From an uncultured Altererythrobacter sp. (GTDB lineage: Bacteria; Pseudomonadota; Alphaproteobacteria; Sphingomonadales; Sphingomonadaceae), in contig CALLIO010000046.1 of NCBI GenBank assembly GCA_938009055.1, positions 1 to 18,280 of the forward strand: a stretch of 18,280 nt of DNA. Direction: 5' to 3'. The notes under the pieces are model-generated. The model was not told where the DNA came from, searched no databases, and saw only the letters and a program-made list of their open reading frames with translations. Of this stretch, positions 5,393 to 13,364 are shown piece after piece (within the stretch, counting starts at the first letter, position 1; every line of letters starts with the position of its first letter). The translations under genes and the position numbers were made by a program.

Positions 5393-6742
5393 TCAGCTGC
5401 CCGCAGGCGCTGCCGCAACAGCAGGCACTGCCGCCGCAGCCGGAGCCATTTGCTGCCCGATATAAGTCGTCCACAGCCGAGCGATCTCAGCCCGCGGGCC
5501 TTGCACCTGCGCAAAACTGTCCTTGGCCTCGGCAAACTTGCCCAGATTGGTCTGCGCAATGCCAAGCCGGGTCAGCGTTTGCGCCCTGTCTACGCCCGGC
5601 ATCGACAATGCCTTTGCATAGAAGGTTTCAGCCTTGGCGTGCTCGCCATAGTTCAAGAAAGCATCGCCGGCGGCCAGCACAGTGCGAATTCCAGCGCTAG
5701 AGGCGCTTGCATCCCGCTCGAGCGCAGGCAGCTCAGCGCGGTCAGAACGGATACGCCCTGACGCGGTTGATAGCGAATCTGCAAGATAGATATCATCGCG
5801 GCTGACCCGCCCGCTCGAATAGCCTTGCTGGATCACATCTTGCACTTCCTTAGGCAAGCGGCGCGGATCGGCGGCTTCGACATAGTCGATATATTCCACT
5901 TTCTCCTGCAGCGTATCGAGCTTGAAGCCCAAGCGCAGCACGTCAAGAAGTTCCTGAGGATTATATTCATTGAGCTGACGGGTGATGTTCACCGCATCGC
6001 GCCAATTTCCGGTTGACGGATAGGCTGCGACCCAACGGTTCACAAATTCGAAGACTTCGGGCTTCACTTGATTGTTGAAACCCACCGCAAGTCCGCGGCG
6101 ATACCAAGCTTCATCAACTGACTGTCCGGCAGCTTCCTGATTGTCGATCGCCGTTTTGAGCAGCGCGAGACCTTCTTTGAAGCGGTTCTCGCGGAAATAT
6201 GTCTCGGACATTTCGATCTGCATCATTGACGCATTCACGCTTTCGGTGGTGAAATTGTTGTCAATCGCACCCTGGAGATAGGGCCGCGATTCTGAATGTT
6301 TTCCCAGAGCACGCGCGAGCTGGAAGGCGATAAAATTGTACTGACCGAGCTTCTCCGCCGCAATCTGACCGCTTTCCATCATCAACTTCATGCCATCCAA
6401 CTGCATCTGCTGGTCAGATGCCTGCAGGCCGACTGAGTAAGTCGTATTGCCGGTCACAAATTTCTCGTCATTGGAGGCCGTTGCAGCAATCAACCCGGGG
6501 ATCTGAGCCTTGATTGCACCAATATCAGGGGCTTCAGCCTTAAGCCCTTCATTGATCGGATTATAAGCGGCAATGAACGCTTCTGAATATTCCTTCTTGC
6601 CTTTCTTTTTCTTCTTCTTTTTCTCGGCATGCGCGGGTTCAGCGGCAATGCCGGACAGGGCAACGACAGAGCCTGTCGCTAGCGCCACGGCAAGGGCGAA
6701 ATGGCGACCAGTTTTGGCGCGGCTAAGTGTGGTGAAAATCAT
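5393..6742 (-). CDS. Exported TPR-repeat protein with poly-lysine mature N-terminus
   Basis: This 449-residue protein is of no family I can name. A signal peptide is clear: basic start (R8, K10, R13, H14), hydrophobic 15-33 and cleavage after AHA at 39. The mature chain then opens with E40, seven lysines (41-47), G48 and two more lysines. The rest is helical. The C-terminal part (about 365-440) reads as tetratricopeptide repeats (GDAFLNYGEHAKAETFYAKAL and LGIAQTNLGKFAEAKDSFAQV), and a short Ala/Pro tail ends the chain. Such repeats usually hold protein partners, here in the periplasm or at the envelope. The ATG at 6742 is chosen because it has AGGAGA nine bases upstream and places the signal peptide at the start; the open frame extends 41 codons further without one. 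It is transcribed away from gyrA. Confidence 0.85.
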   Translation of the reverse strand: MIFTTLSRAKTGRHFALAVALATGSVVALSGIAAEPAHAEKKKKKKKGKKEYSEAFIAAYNPINEGLKAEAPDIGAIKAQIPGLIAATASNDEKFVTGNTTYSVGLQASDQQMQLDGMKLMMESGQIAAEKLGQYNFIAFQLARALGKHSESRPYLQGAIDNNFTTESVNASMMQIEMSETYFRENRFKEGLALLKTAIDNQEAAGQSVDEAWYRRGLAVGFNNQVKPEVFEFVNRWVAAYPSTGNWRDAVNITRQLNEYNPQELLDVLRLGFKLDTLQEKVEYIDYVEAADPRRLPKEVQDVIQQGYSSGRVSRDDIYLADSLSTASGRIRSDRAELPALERDASASSAGIRTVLAAGDAFLNYGEHAKAETFYAKALSMPGVDRAQTLTRLGIAQTNLGKFAEAKDSFAQVQGPRAEIARLWTTYIGQQMAPAAAAVPAVAAAPAGS

Positions 6743-6751
6743 CTGGGGTTC

Positions 6752-6757
6752 TCTCCT
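6752..6757 (-). promoter_or_regulatory. Ribosome binding site of the TPR gene
   Basis: On the minus strand AGGAGA lies nine bases before the ATG at 6742. It decides the start in favour of the signal-peptide form over the longer open frame that reaches 6865. Confidence 0.65.
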
Positions 6758-6969
6758 GAAAAAATCCGATGCTGCGCCGTTTTGAAGCGCCCTAAAATGC
6801 TTGGCTGGCGACCACATAAGGCCGCGCGACACGGTTTCAATTAACCGCATATCGCCAATTTGCAATTCTTCTTAGCAATCACTGGCTGAATGACCATTGA
6901 ATGGCGCTGGAATGCCCCCGAAATGCGGCAAATTTCCGCGATTCTGCTGGCTGGATGCTTTATGTGGAT

Positions 6970-6991
6970 AAAGCGCGGCTTTTGGCGCTTT
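6970..6991. other. Inverted repeat in the gyrA leader
   Basis: AAAGCGC (6970-6976) and GCGCTTT (6985-6991) form a perfect seven-base-pair stem with an eight-base loop, 79 bases before the gyrA start. It could be a hairpin in the gyrA transcript leader or a protein-binding dyad. It is not followed by a T run, so it does not look like a terminator for rightward transcription. Confidence 0.45.
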
Positions 6992-7070
6992 GTGCCCGAT
7001 CTCAGGTGGTGAGAAAGGCCGATTTAACCTACAGCTTAAGACCATAGAAAAGACAGAAATGGCCTGAACT

Positions 7071-9854
7071 TTGAGCGACGAAACCGACACCATTACTCCC
7101 CCTGTTCCAATGGGCGATTTTGAGCGCATCGACATCGTCGATGAGATGAAGACGAGCTATCTCGATTACGCGATGAGCGTGATCGTCAGCCGCGCGCTCC
7201 CCGATGTTCGTGATGGGTTGAAGCCGGTGCACCGCCGCATCCTTTATGCTGCCCAGGTCGGCGGCTACACTTCGACCCGTCCCTATCGCAAATCGGCCAA
7301 GATTGTCGGCGAAGTGATGGGTTCCTATCACCCGCATGGTGACAGCGCGATTTATGATGCTTTGGCACGTATGACGCAGCATTGGTCCTTGCGCGTTCCG
7401 CTGATTGACGGTCAGGGCAATTTCGGTTCGATGGACCCCGATCCACCGGCGGCGATGCGTTATACCGAAAGCCGCCTTGCCAAGGTGGCCGAAGCGCTGC
7501 TGACCGATCTCGACAAGGATACGGTCGATTTCGTCGACAATTATGATGGGTCTGAGAAGGAACCATCGGTTCTGCCCGCCCGCTTCCCCAACCTGCTCGT
7601 TAATGGCGCCGGCGGTATTGCGGTTGGCATGGCGACCAATGTTCCGCCGCACAATCTAGGCGAAGTAATCGACGGCTGCTTCGCCTTCCTCGACAATCCG
7701 GCAATCTCTTCAGAAGAGCTGATCGAATATATTCCCGGCCCCGATTTCCCCACTGCACCTCTTATTTTGGGCACCGCGGGGGCAAAATCCGCCTACACCA
7801 CCGGACGCGGCTCGATTATCATGCGCTGCCGCCATGAAATCGAAACCCGCAAGGGCGACCGTGAAAGCATCGTCTTCACCGCAATCCCCTATCAGGTTGG
7901 CAAATCCGGTCTGGTAGAAAAGATCGCTGACGCCGCCAAGGAAAAGCGGATCGAAGGCATTTCAGACATTCGCGACGAAAGCAGCCGTGAAGGTGTGCGG
8001 GTGGTGATCGACCTCAAGCGCGATGCTACTGCAGAAGTCGTGCTCAACCAGCTGTGGCGGCACACCCCTGCGCAAGCCAGCTTCCCTGCCAATATGCTCG
8101 CCATTCGCGGCGGGCGGCCCGAAACGCTGATGCTGCGCGACTTCATTCAGGCGTTTGTCGCCTTCCGCGAAGAAGTCATCACACGGCGCACCAAGTTTGA
8201 ACTCAACAAGGCACGCGACCGTGCGCACATCTTGCTCGGGCTGGTGGTTGCGGTCAGCAATCTGGACGAGGTTGTGGCGATCATTCGCGGCGCTCCCAAT
8301 CCGGCGCAAGCGCGTGCCGACTTGCTGGCGCGCAAATGGCCAATTGGCGACATTGCGCAATATATCGCGCTGGTCGAGGCGATTGAGCCATCGGATGAGG
8401 AAGATGGCGGCACTTATCAGCTGTCCGAGCGGCAGGTTAAAGCGATCCTCGATCTGCGCCTCCATCGCCTCACGGCAATGGGCCGCGACGAGATTGGCGA
8501 TGAGCTGAAAGAGCTGTCGATCGCTATCGAAGAATATCTCTCGATCCTCAGCGACCGAGTGAAGCTCTATTCAATCCTGCGCGAAGAGCTGATGGAGGTG
8601 CGCAACACCTATGCGACGCCGCGCGTATCGGAAATTGCGCCCGCTTGGGATGGGCTTGATGATGAAGACCTGATCGAGCGCGACGAGATGGTCGTGACCG
8701 TGACGCATGATGGCTACATCAAGCGCACCCCGCTCTCCACCTTCCGCGCGCAAAATCGCGGCGGCAAAGGGCGCGCGGGCATGTCGACCAAGGATGAGGA
8801 TGCGGTTTCCGAACTCTTCGTCACCTCGACGCATACTCCGGTGCTGTTCTTCTCGACTTCGGGCAAGGTTTATCGCCTGAAGGTGTGGAAATTGCCCGAG
8901 GGTGGCCCGGCAACGCGCGGACGCCCGATAGTGAACATGCTGCCCTCGCTTGACGAGGGCGAGACGATCCGAACGGTGCTGCCTCTTCCCGAAGATGAGG
9001 ACAGCTGGGGCGCACTCAGCGTCGTATTCGCCACCGCGCAAGGAAGCGTGCGGCGCAATTCGATGGATGCTTTTGCCAATGTGCCATCGAACGGCAAATT
9101 TGCGATGAAGTTTGACCCTGAAAGCAAGGACAAACTCATCGGCGTTGCTTTGTTGGAAGAGAGCGATGACGTGTTGCTCGCCACCAAGAAGGGTAAGGCG
9201 ATCCGCTTTGCCGGCCATGATGTCCGCGAGTTCACGTCGCGCACTTCGACCGGCGTAAGAGGCATGAAATTCAAAGAGAAAGATGACGAAGTTGTCTCGC
9301 TTTCTATCCTCCATGGCGGCTCGGCAACGCCCGATGAGCGCGATGCTTATCTGAAAGTTGCGCCCTGGAAGGCTGACGAAGACGCCCCCGCCCTATCCGA
9401 TGATCACACGGCAATGGCGGAAGAAGAGCAGTTCATCTTAACCGTGTGTGCCAATGGTTATGGCAAGCTCTCCACCGCTTACGAATATCGGCGCGCGGGA
9501 CGCGGCGGCATGGGCATCACCAATATCGACAATATCAAGCGCAATGGCGAAGTCGTCGCCAGCTTTACTGCAACGCGCGATGACCAGCTAATGCTCGTGA
9601 CAGATCAAGCCAAGCTGATCCGGATTGGGCTTGATTCTCTGAGAGTTATTGGGCGCGGCAGCGCAGGTGTGCGGCTGTTCAACGTCGCCAAAGGCGAGAC
9701 AATCGTAGGTGCCGTGCGGATCGAGGAGCCTGAAGAAGAGGTGCTAGATGAAGCGGTTGAAGGGGCCGAAACGGAAGCTGGAGATAACCCCGAGATAAGT
9801 CGAGATACACCGGAGACCTCTTCAGACGATGCGCCTGGCACAGACGCAGAATGA
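7071..9854 (+). CDS. gyrA: DNA gyrase subunit A
   Basis: GyrA breaks and rejoins DNA in the A2B2 gyrase that introduces negative supercoils. The 927-residue product has the N-terminal breakage-reunion domain from about 28 (SSYLDYAM-type start, LPDVRDGLKPVHRRIL at 43-58), the catalytic tyrosine Y131 in RYTESR, and a wild-type-looking quinolone-resistance region (S92 and D96 match E. coli S83 and D87). The C-terminal beta-pinwheel carries the GyrA box as QNRGGKG at 561-567, which marks it as GyrA rather than ParC. There is an insert of about 35 residues near 748-784 and a very acidic tail from about 885. The start is TTG at 7071: the in-frame ATG at 7059 hits a stop two codons later, and TTG gives the usual MSD opening. 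The 3' end overlaps the next reading frame. Confidence 0.98.
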   Translation: MSDETDTITPPVPMGDFERIDIVDEMKTSYLDYAMSVIVSRALPDVRDGLKPVHRRILYAAQVGGYTSTRPYRKSAKIVGEVMGSYHPHGDSAIYDALARMTQHWSLRVPLIDGQGNFGSMDPDPPAAMRYTESRLAKVAEALLTDLDKDTVDFVDNYDGSEKEPSVLPARFPNLLVNGAGGIAVGMATNVPPHNLGEVIDGCFAFLDNPAISSEELIEYIPGPDFPTAPLILGTAGAKSAYTTGRGSIIMRCRHEIETRKGDRESIVFTAIPYQVGKSGLVEKIADAAKEKRIEGISDIRDESSREGVRVVIDLKRDATAEVVLNQLWRHTPAQASFPANMLAIRGGRPETLMLRDFIQAFVAFREEVITRRTKFELNKARDRAHILLGLVVAVSNLDEVVAIIRGAPNPAQARADLLARKWPIGDIAQYIALVEAIEPSDEEDGGTYQLSERQVKAILDLRLHRLTAMGRDEIGDELKELSIAIEEYLSILSDRVKLYSILREELMEVRNTYATPRVSEIAPAWDGLDDEDLIERDEMVVTVTHDGYIKRTPLSTFRAQNRGGKGRAGMSTKDEDAVSELFVTSTHTPVLFFSTSGKVYRLKVWKLPEGGPATRGRPIVNMLPSLDEGETIRTVLPLPEDEDSWGALSVVFATAQGSVRRNSMDAFANVPSNGKFAMKFDPESKDKLIGVALLEESDDVLLATKKGKAIRFAGHDVREFTSRTSTGVRGMKFKEKDDEVVSLSILHGGSATPDERDAYLKVAPWKADEDAPALSDDHTAMAEEEQFILTVCANGYGKLSTAYEYRRAGRGGMGITNIDNIKRNGEVVASFTATRDDQLMLVTDQAKLIRIGLDSLRVIGRGSAGVRLFNVAKGETIVGAVRIEEPEEEVLDEAVEGAETEAGDNPEISRDTPETSSDDAPGTDAE

Positions 9855-10710
9855 CAGAAAAGCGTTGATTGCTAAGCCATCTGGTCAGGCATGCGGCGCG
9901 CGTGTTTCCGGCGTCGATTTGGCCGGGGATTTAAACGCAGAACTCATCATCGAAATCCGCAACCTATGGCTAGAGCACAAAGTCATCGCCTTTACTGATC
10001 AGGCCATGGATGATGAAGCGCTTGAGCGTTTTACCATCGCCATGGGCGGTTTTGGCGAGGACCCCTTCTTCGATCCGATTGAAGGGCGAAAGAACATCGC
10101 TGCCATTTTGCGGGAAGCCGATGAAAAGACTCCGCTTTTTGCCGAGAACTGGCATTCCGACTGGAGCTTCTTGAACGCGCCGCCCGCTGGCACTTGCCTG
10201 CTAGCAGTGGACATTCCTCCCCATGGTGGCGACACGATGTTTGCCGACCAAGTGGCTGCTTTCGCTGCCCTTCCCGAAACGCGAAAGGACGCAATGCGGC
10301 AATTGACTGCCATCCACAGCGCTAAGCTCGCTTATGCGCCCGAGGGTACTTATGGCAATCATGAGCGGGAGACAGACCGCTCCATGGCCATTCGCCCGGA
10401 TGCAAGCGCGAACGAAACCTATTGCCATCCACTTATTCAAGTGCATCCCGAAACGGGCGAAGAAGCGATCTATTCGACCATGGGTTATATCATCGGTATC
10501 GAAGGAATGGCGCAGGACGAAGCTTTTGCGCTCCTAAGCGAATTGCAAGAATGGCAGGTGCGCGACGAGTTTGTCTATCGACACCAATGGGATGATAACA
10601 TGCTGATCATGTGGGACAATCGTAGCGTGCTTCACAAGGCCACGGGCGGTTACAAAGGGCATCGCCGCGAGCTTCACCGCACTACTATCGCCGCGTACGA
10701 GCCTGCTTAG
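9829..10710 (+). CDS. TauD/TfdA-family Fe(II)/2-oxoglutarate dioxygenase
   Basis: Enzymes of this family hydroxylate small organic acids such as taurine, sulfate esters or aryloxyacetates, with release of CO2 and succinate. The iron triad is complete: H109-X-D111 in NWHSDW and the distal H269 in WDNRSVLH. R280, eleven residues on in GHRRELHR, matches the 2-oxoglutarate-binding arginine. GARVSGVDL near the start is also typical. The substrate cannot be told from sequence, and no transporter or sulfur genes lie beside it. With the ATG at 9829 the protein has 293 residues and overlaps gyrA by 26 bases in another frame. A coupling ATGA sits at 9851-9854 but is one base out of frame (see findings), so the first dozen residues are doubtful. 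A TTG at 9865 is a third option. Confidence 0.88.
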   Translation: MRLAQTQNDRKALIAKPSGQACGARVSGVDLAGDLNAELIIEIRNLWLEHKVIAFTDQAMDDEALERFTIAMGGFGEDPFFDPIEGRKNIAAILREADEKTPLFAENWHSDWSFLNAPPAGTCLLAVDIPPHGGDTMFADQVAAFAALPETRKDAMRQLTAIHSAKLAYAPEGTYGNHERETDRSMAIRPDASANETYCHPLIQVHPETGEEAIYSTMGYIIGIEGMAQDEAFALLSELQEWQVRDEFVYRHQWDDNMLIMWDNRSVLHKATGGYKGHRRELHRTTIAAYEPA

Positions 10711-11363
10711 CCGCCGCTTTCGGGATGCTCACCGCGCAGCGTTTGCACAACGCCCGTCGCGATCAAGAATTGCGCTAGAAAATAGAGCGGCCAGACCAAG
10801 AGGTCGGGAATGGCGCTTGCTTCCAACACGCCTTCGCGCGCGAAGATCAGCCAATCGGAAATCACGAATAGCACTGCACCAATTCCAACGCGGTAGCGCG
10901 GAAAACGGCTCATCCATGCGCTTGCCGCCATGCCGCCCAATGCCAACGAGTATAGCGCAATCTGCCAGTTTTGCGTCAGCAGCCAGCTGATAATTGGCGT
11001 GCCAAGCAATAAAGCGACTCCCAGTGCTTTTTGACTGCCTGAATGGTTGGACCGTGCGTTCCGCAAAAATAGCGACAATCCGGCGAGGTGGGCTAAGAAA
11101 AACAGCGCGCCGCCCAACTCTAAAGACAGCTCGATTCCCACATCGCCAGCGGCGCTAAACCCCAAAAACACCGCAAGAATCTTCGCATCTGTCGCATCGC
11201 TTCTGCGCAGCGCATACAACGCCAAGAATGCAGCACCAGCGCCCTTAATCAGCATCACCCAAACCCCGCCAAGCGCCGTTTCGCGGACAAGATAATAGGC
11301 AATCGCAGCGATCACCGCGGCGAGCAGATAGGGCCTGTGATTGACAAGTGCGCGCTTTGGCAT
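10707..11363 (-). CDS. YhhN/TMEM86-family membrane protein (lysoplasmalogenase-like)
   Basis: This 218-residue integral membrane protein has about eight hydrophobic segments spread over its length. Two conserved acidic positions of the YhhN/TMEM86 family are visible, GDVGIE in FSAAGDVGIELSL and SDW in FVISDWLIFARE. Animal TMEM86B hydrolyses the vinyl-ether bond of lysoplasmalogens. What bacterial members act on is less clear, so lysoplasmalogenase is a family name rather than a shown activity. The ATG at 11363 is preferred because GAGGGG lies five bases before it; the open frame extends 13 codons upstream. Its stop overlaps the TauD-family stop by four bases (convergent), and it is divergent from trmFO with 86 bases between starts. 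Confidence 0.82.
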   Translation of the reverse strand: MPKRALVNHRPYLLAAVIAAIAYYLVRETALGGVWVMLIKGAGAAFLALYALRRSDATDAKILAVFLGFSAAGDVGIELSLELGGALFFLAHLAGLSLFLRNARSNHSGSQKALGVALLLGTPIISWLLTQNWQIALYSLALGGMAASAWMSRFPRYRVGIGAVLFVISDWLIFAREGVLEASAIPDLLVWPLYFLAQFLIATGVVQTLRGEHPESGG

Positions 11364-11449
11364 GGGATCCCCTCTCGCGCTCAACTTATGAGCGTTTGGC
11401 AATTCTACCCCTTGATGTGAGCGCGGTGCAAGCCCTAGGGATCGCGGCT
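11364..11449. promoter_or_regulatory. Divergent promoter region, YhhN-family gene / trmFO
   Basis: These 86 bases separate two divergently transcribed genes and must hold both promoters and both ribosome binding sites. For the leftward gene GAGGGG (minus strand, 11369-11374) is clear. For trmFO AGGG at 11437-11440 lies nine bases before its ATG. I could not assign -35/-10 boxes. Confidence 0.45.
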
Positions 11450-12832
11450 ATGGCAACAGATGTTCACATTATCGGCGGCGGTCTCGCTGGATCAGAGGCG
11501 GCATGGCAATTGGCGCAGCGCGGCGTCAAAGTACGCTTATCTGAAATGCGCGGCGCGCCGTTGGAAAATGGGGGAGAGATGACCCCTGCCCACCAGACCG
11601 ACGGTTTGGCAGAGCTGGTCTGCTCCAATTCTTTCCGCAGCGATGATGATACGAAGAACGCCGTTGGCCTGCTTCATCACGAAATGCGGCGGCTGGATTC
11701 GCTCATCATGCGGGCTGGAGAAGTGGCACGCGTTCCGGCCGGTTCGGCGATGGCGGTCGACCGCGAGGTCTTCTCCGCCGAAGTGGAAAAAGCGCTGACC
11801 GAACATCCCAATGTCGAAATTGTCCGCGAGCGTGTGGACACCCTGCCCGAAAGCGGCCTGACGATTGTTTCCACCGGCCCGCTGACCGCACAATCGCTCG
11901 CGCAAAGCATCGTCAAAGCGACAGGGCAGGAACGCCTCGCCTTCTTCGACGCCATTGCACCCATCGTCCACCGCGATTCTATCGACATGGACATTTGCTG
12001 GATCCAATCGCGCTGGGACAAGGCCACCGCCGCTTCCAATCCAGAAGGCGACTACATCAATTGCCCGATGACCAAGGAGCAATATCTGGCCTTTCATGCC
12101 GGGCTGATGGATGGCGAGAAAACCGAATTTAAGGAGTGGGAAGCCGACACGCCCTATTTCGATGGCTGCATGCCAATCGAGGTTATGGCCGCGCGCGGAG
12201 TTGATACTTTGCGTTATGGGCCGATGAAGCCGGTGGGCCTCGACAATCCGCGCGATGCAACAGAAGAATTTCCGCAAGGGCGCTGGCCTTATGCCGTGGT
12301 GCAGCTTCGCCAGGACAACAAGCTGGGCACATTGTGGAATATGGTCGGCTTTCAGACCAAACTCAAATATGGCGCGCAGGTTGAATTGTTCCGCACTATT
12401 CCTGGGCTTGAGAAGGCTGAATTCGCGCGGCTGGGTGGATTGCATCGCAACACCTTCCTCAACTCACCGCTGGTGCTCGACCGGCAATTGCGTTTGAAGG
12501 ATGCGCCGCACATCCGCTTTGCAGGTCAGATCACTGGCTGCGAAGGCTATGTCGAAAGCTCAGCGATCGGGCTTGTCGCGGGCATGATGGCCGCGACTGA
12601 GCTGGCGGGCGAAGAATGGACGCCCCTGCCCCGCTCGACCGCTTTGGGCGCGCTGCTCAGCCACATTACCGGCGATGCAGAGGCCGCCACATATCAGCCG
12701 ATGAATGTTAACTTTGGCCTCTTCCCGCCGCTCCACCGTGTGCACAAGAAGCAGCGCAAGGAAGCCTACACCACCCGCGCGAAAGAGCGTATGGAGGAAT
12801 GGCTGACTGCGAAAGAGGCTGTTACGGCTTGA
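11450..12832 (+). CDS. trmFO: TrmFO, folate/FAD-dependent tRNA (uracil-54) C5-methyltransferase
   Basis: TrmFO makes ribothymidine at position 54 of the tRNA T-loop, using methylenetetrahydrofolate as carbon donor and FAD as reductant. The 460-residue product opens with the FAD-binding VHIIGGGLAGSEAAWQLAQRG (5-25). The cysteine in CSNSFRSDD (C58) and the one in GCMPIEVMAARG (C240) correspond to the two functional cysteines known in Bacillus TrmFO. The C-terminal FAD contact AGQITGCEGYVESSAIGL is intact. The ATG at 11450 is chosen because it starts just before the dinucleotide-binding fold and has AGGG at the right distance; the frame is open 34 codons further but that part lies in the divergent promoter region. 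It ends in a hairpin shared with the convergent EF-hand gene. Confidence 0.96.
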   Translation: MATDVHIIGGGLAGSEAAWQLAQRGVKVRLSEMRGAPLENGGEMTPAHQTDGLAELVCSNSFRSDDDTKNAVGLLHHEMRRLDSLIMRAGEVARVPAGSAMAVDREVFSAEVEKALTEHPNVEIVRERVDTLPESGLTIVSTGPLTAQSLAQSIVKATGQERLAFFDAIAPIVHRDSIDMDICWIQSRWDKATAASNPEGDYINCPMTKEQYLAFHAGLMDGEKTEFKEWEADTPYFDGCMPIEVMAARGVDTLRYGPMKPVGLDNPRDATEEFPQGRWPYAVVQLRQDNKLGTLWNMVGFQTKLKYGAQVELFRTIPGLEKAEFARLGGLHRNTFLNSPLVLDRQLRLKDAPHIRFAGQITGCEGYVESSAIGLVAGMMAATELAGEEWTPLPRSTALGALLSHITGDAEAATYQPMNVNFGLFPPLHRVHKKQRKEAYTTRAKERMEEWLTAKEAVTA

Positions 12833-12851
12833 TTGGCAGCAGCCCAATCAA
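12829..12851. terminator. Perfect hairpin spanning both convergent stop codons
   Basis: TTGATTGG (12829-12836) and CCAATCAA (12844-12851) form an eight-base-pair perfect stem with a seven-base loop. The trmFO TGA (12830-12832) is in one arm and the EF-hand gene TGA (12848-12850, minus strand) in the other. Its position suggests a shared two-way terminator, although no long T tract follows immediately. Confidence 0.5.
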
Positions 12852-13312
12852 CACCGGCATGCAGGCTTTTTCGCGCGCGGTTTGGGTGCGGTTGTCGCAA
12901 ATTCTTTCTCGGTTAATTGGCCATTGCCATTGGCATCCGCGCCATCAAAACGCTTGACCGTGGTGTGGGCCCATTCCTCAAACGTCAGCAGATTGTTGCC
13001 ATCCTTGTCGAGCTTGCGGAAAGCGCTGGAGCGGCTCGAAAGCATTTCGTTGCGGCTGATGATCCGGTCGCGATTGCGATCATAACGAAAGAAGCGCTTT
13101 TCTTCCTTGGTCAACTCGCTTGCTTGCGGCGGTGCCGGGCCGGTTAGGTCACCAGGATCAACCTCGGGCAAATCCTCTTCCGGTGGCTTGGTTTCTTCCG
13201 GTTCGGGGGGAGGAGGCGCAACTTCTTCTACCTGCGCGCGCCCTGCCCACCAGTAAAATCCAACTCCTGCCATTACAAGACCAAGAAAAGCCCCAAGCAA
13301 AACCTTGTTCAT
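12848..13312 (-). CDS. Membrane-anchored EF-hand calcium-binding protein
   Basis: This 154-residue protein has an N-terminal hydrophobic segment (about 4-20, ending in YWW) that could be an uncleaved anchor or a signal. A proline/glutamate-rich spacer (30-62) and then three EF-hand loops with correct ligand spacing follow: D78-N80-D82...E89, D102-D104-N106...E113 and D126-N128-N130...E137. The tail is basic and ends CRC. The second loop is the most canonical (DKDGNNLLTFEE). Bacterial proteins of this kind (calerythrin/EfhP-like in broad sense) sense or buffer calcium at the envelope; the role here is unknown. The ATG at 13312 has a GGGGA upstream. It follows the squalene synthase-like gene on the same strand with a 52-base gap, so co-transcription is possible. 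Confidence 0.88.
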   Translation of the reverse strand: MNKVLLGAFLGLVMAGVGFYWWAGRAQVEEVAPPPPEPEETKPPEEDLPEVDPGDLTGPAPPQASELTKEEKRFFRYDRNRDRIISRNEMLSSRSSAFRKLDKDGNNLLTFEEWAHTTVKRFDGADANGNGQLTEKEFATTAPKPRAKKPACRC

Positions 13313-13364
13313 GACGCAAATTCCCCACGACCATTACTCATTCGCTTCTGGAGGATATAGCGTT

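Larger units (their letters stand above)
6743..7070. other. Divergent intergenic region between the TPR gene and gyrA
   Basis: These 328 bases hold no gene I can support. A small minus-strand open frame (6872-7135) runs into gyrA and shows no protein-like composition. The region must carry the promoters of both divergent genes, but I cannot pick out convincing -35/-10 pairs by eye. The gyrA-proximal part contains a stem-loop at 6970-6991. The stretch around 6838-6880 is A+T-rich compared with its surroundings and is the likeliest promoter area. Confidence 0.5.

Noticed and set aside
4591..5565. 324-codon open frame on the minus strand
   Set aside because: It is antisense to the NYN/LOTUS gene and runs into the TPR gene end; Leu/Arg-rich with no recognisable domain or start signal.
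6872..7135. Small minus-strand gene in the gap before gyrA
   Set aside because: It extends into the gyrA coding region, lacks a ribosome binding site and has no protein-like pattern.
7029..7652. Minus-strand open frame across the gyrA start (and similar ones at 7962-8465 and 8571-9314)
   Set aside because: These are reverse-frame shadows of gyrA with no family features.
11537..12445. 302-codon open frame on the minus strand
   Set aside because: It is antisense to trmFO, which is certain from its FAD motif and paired cysteines.
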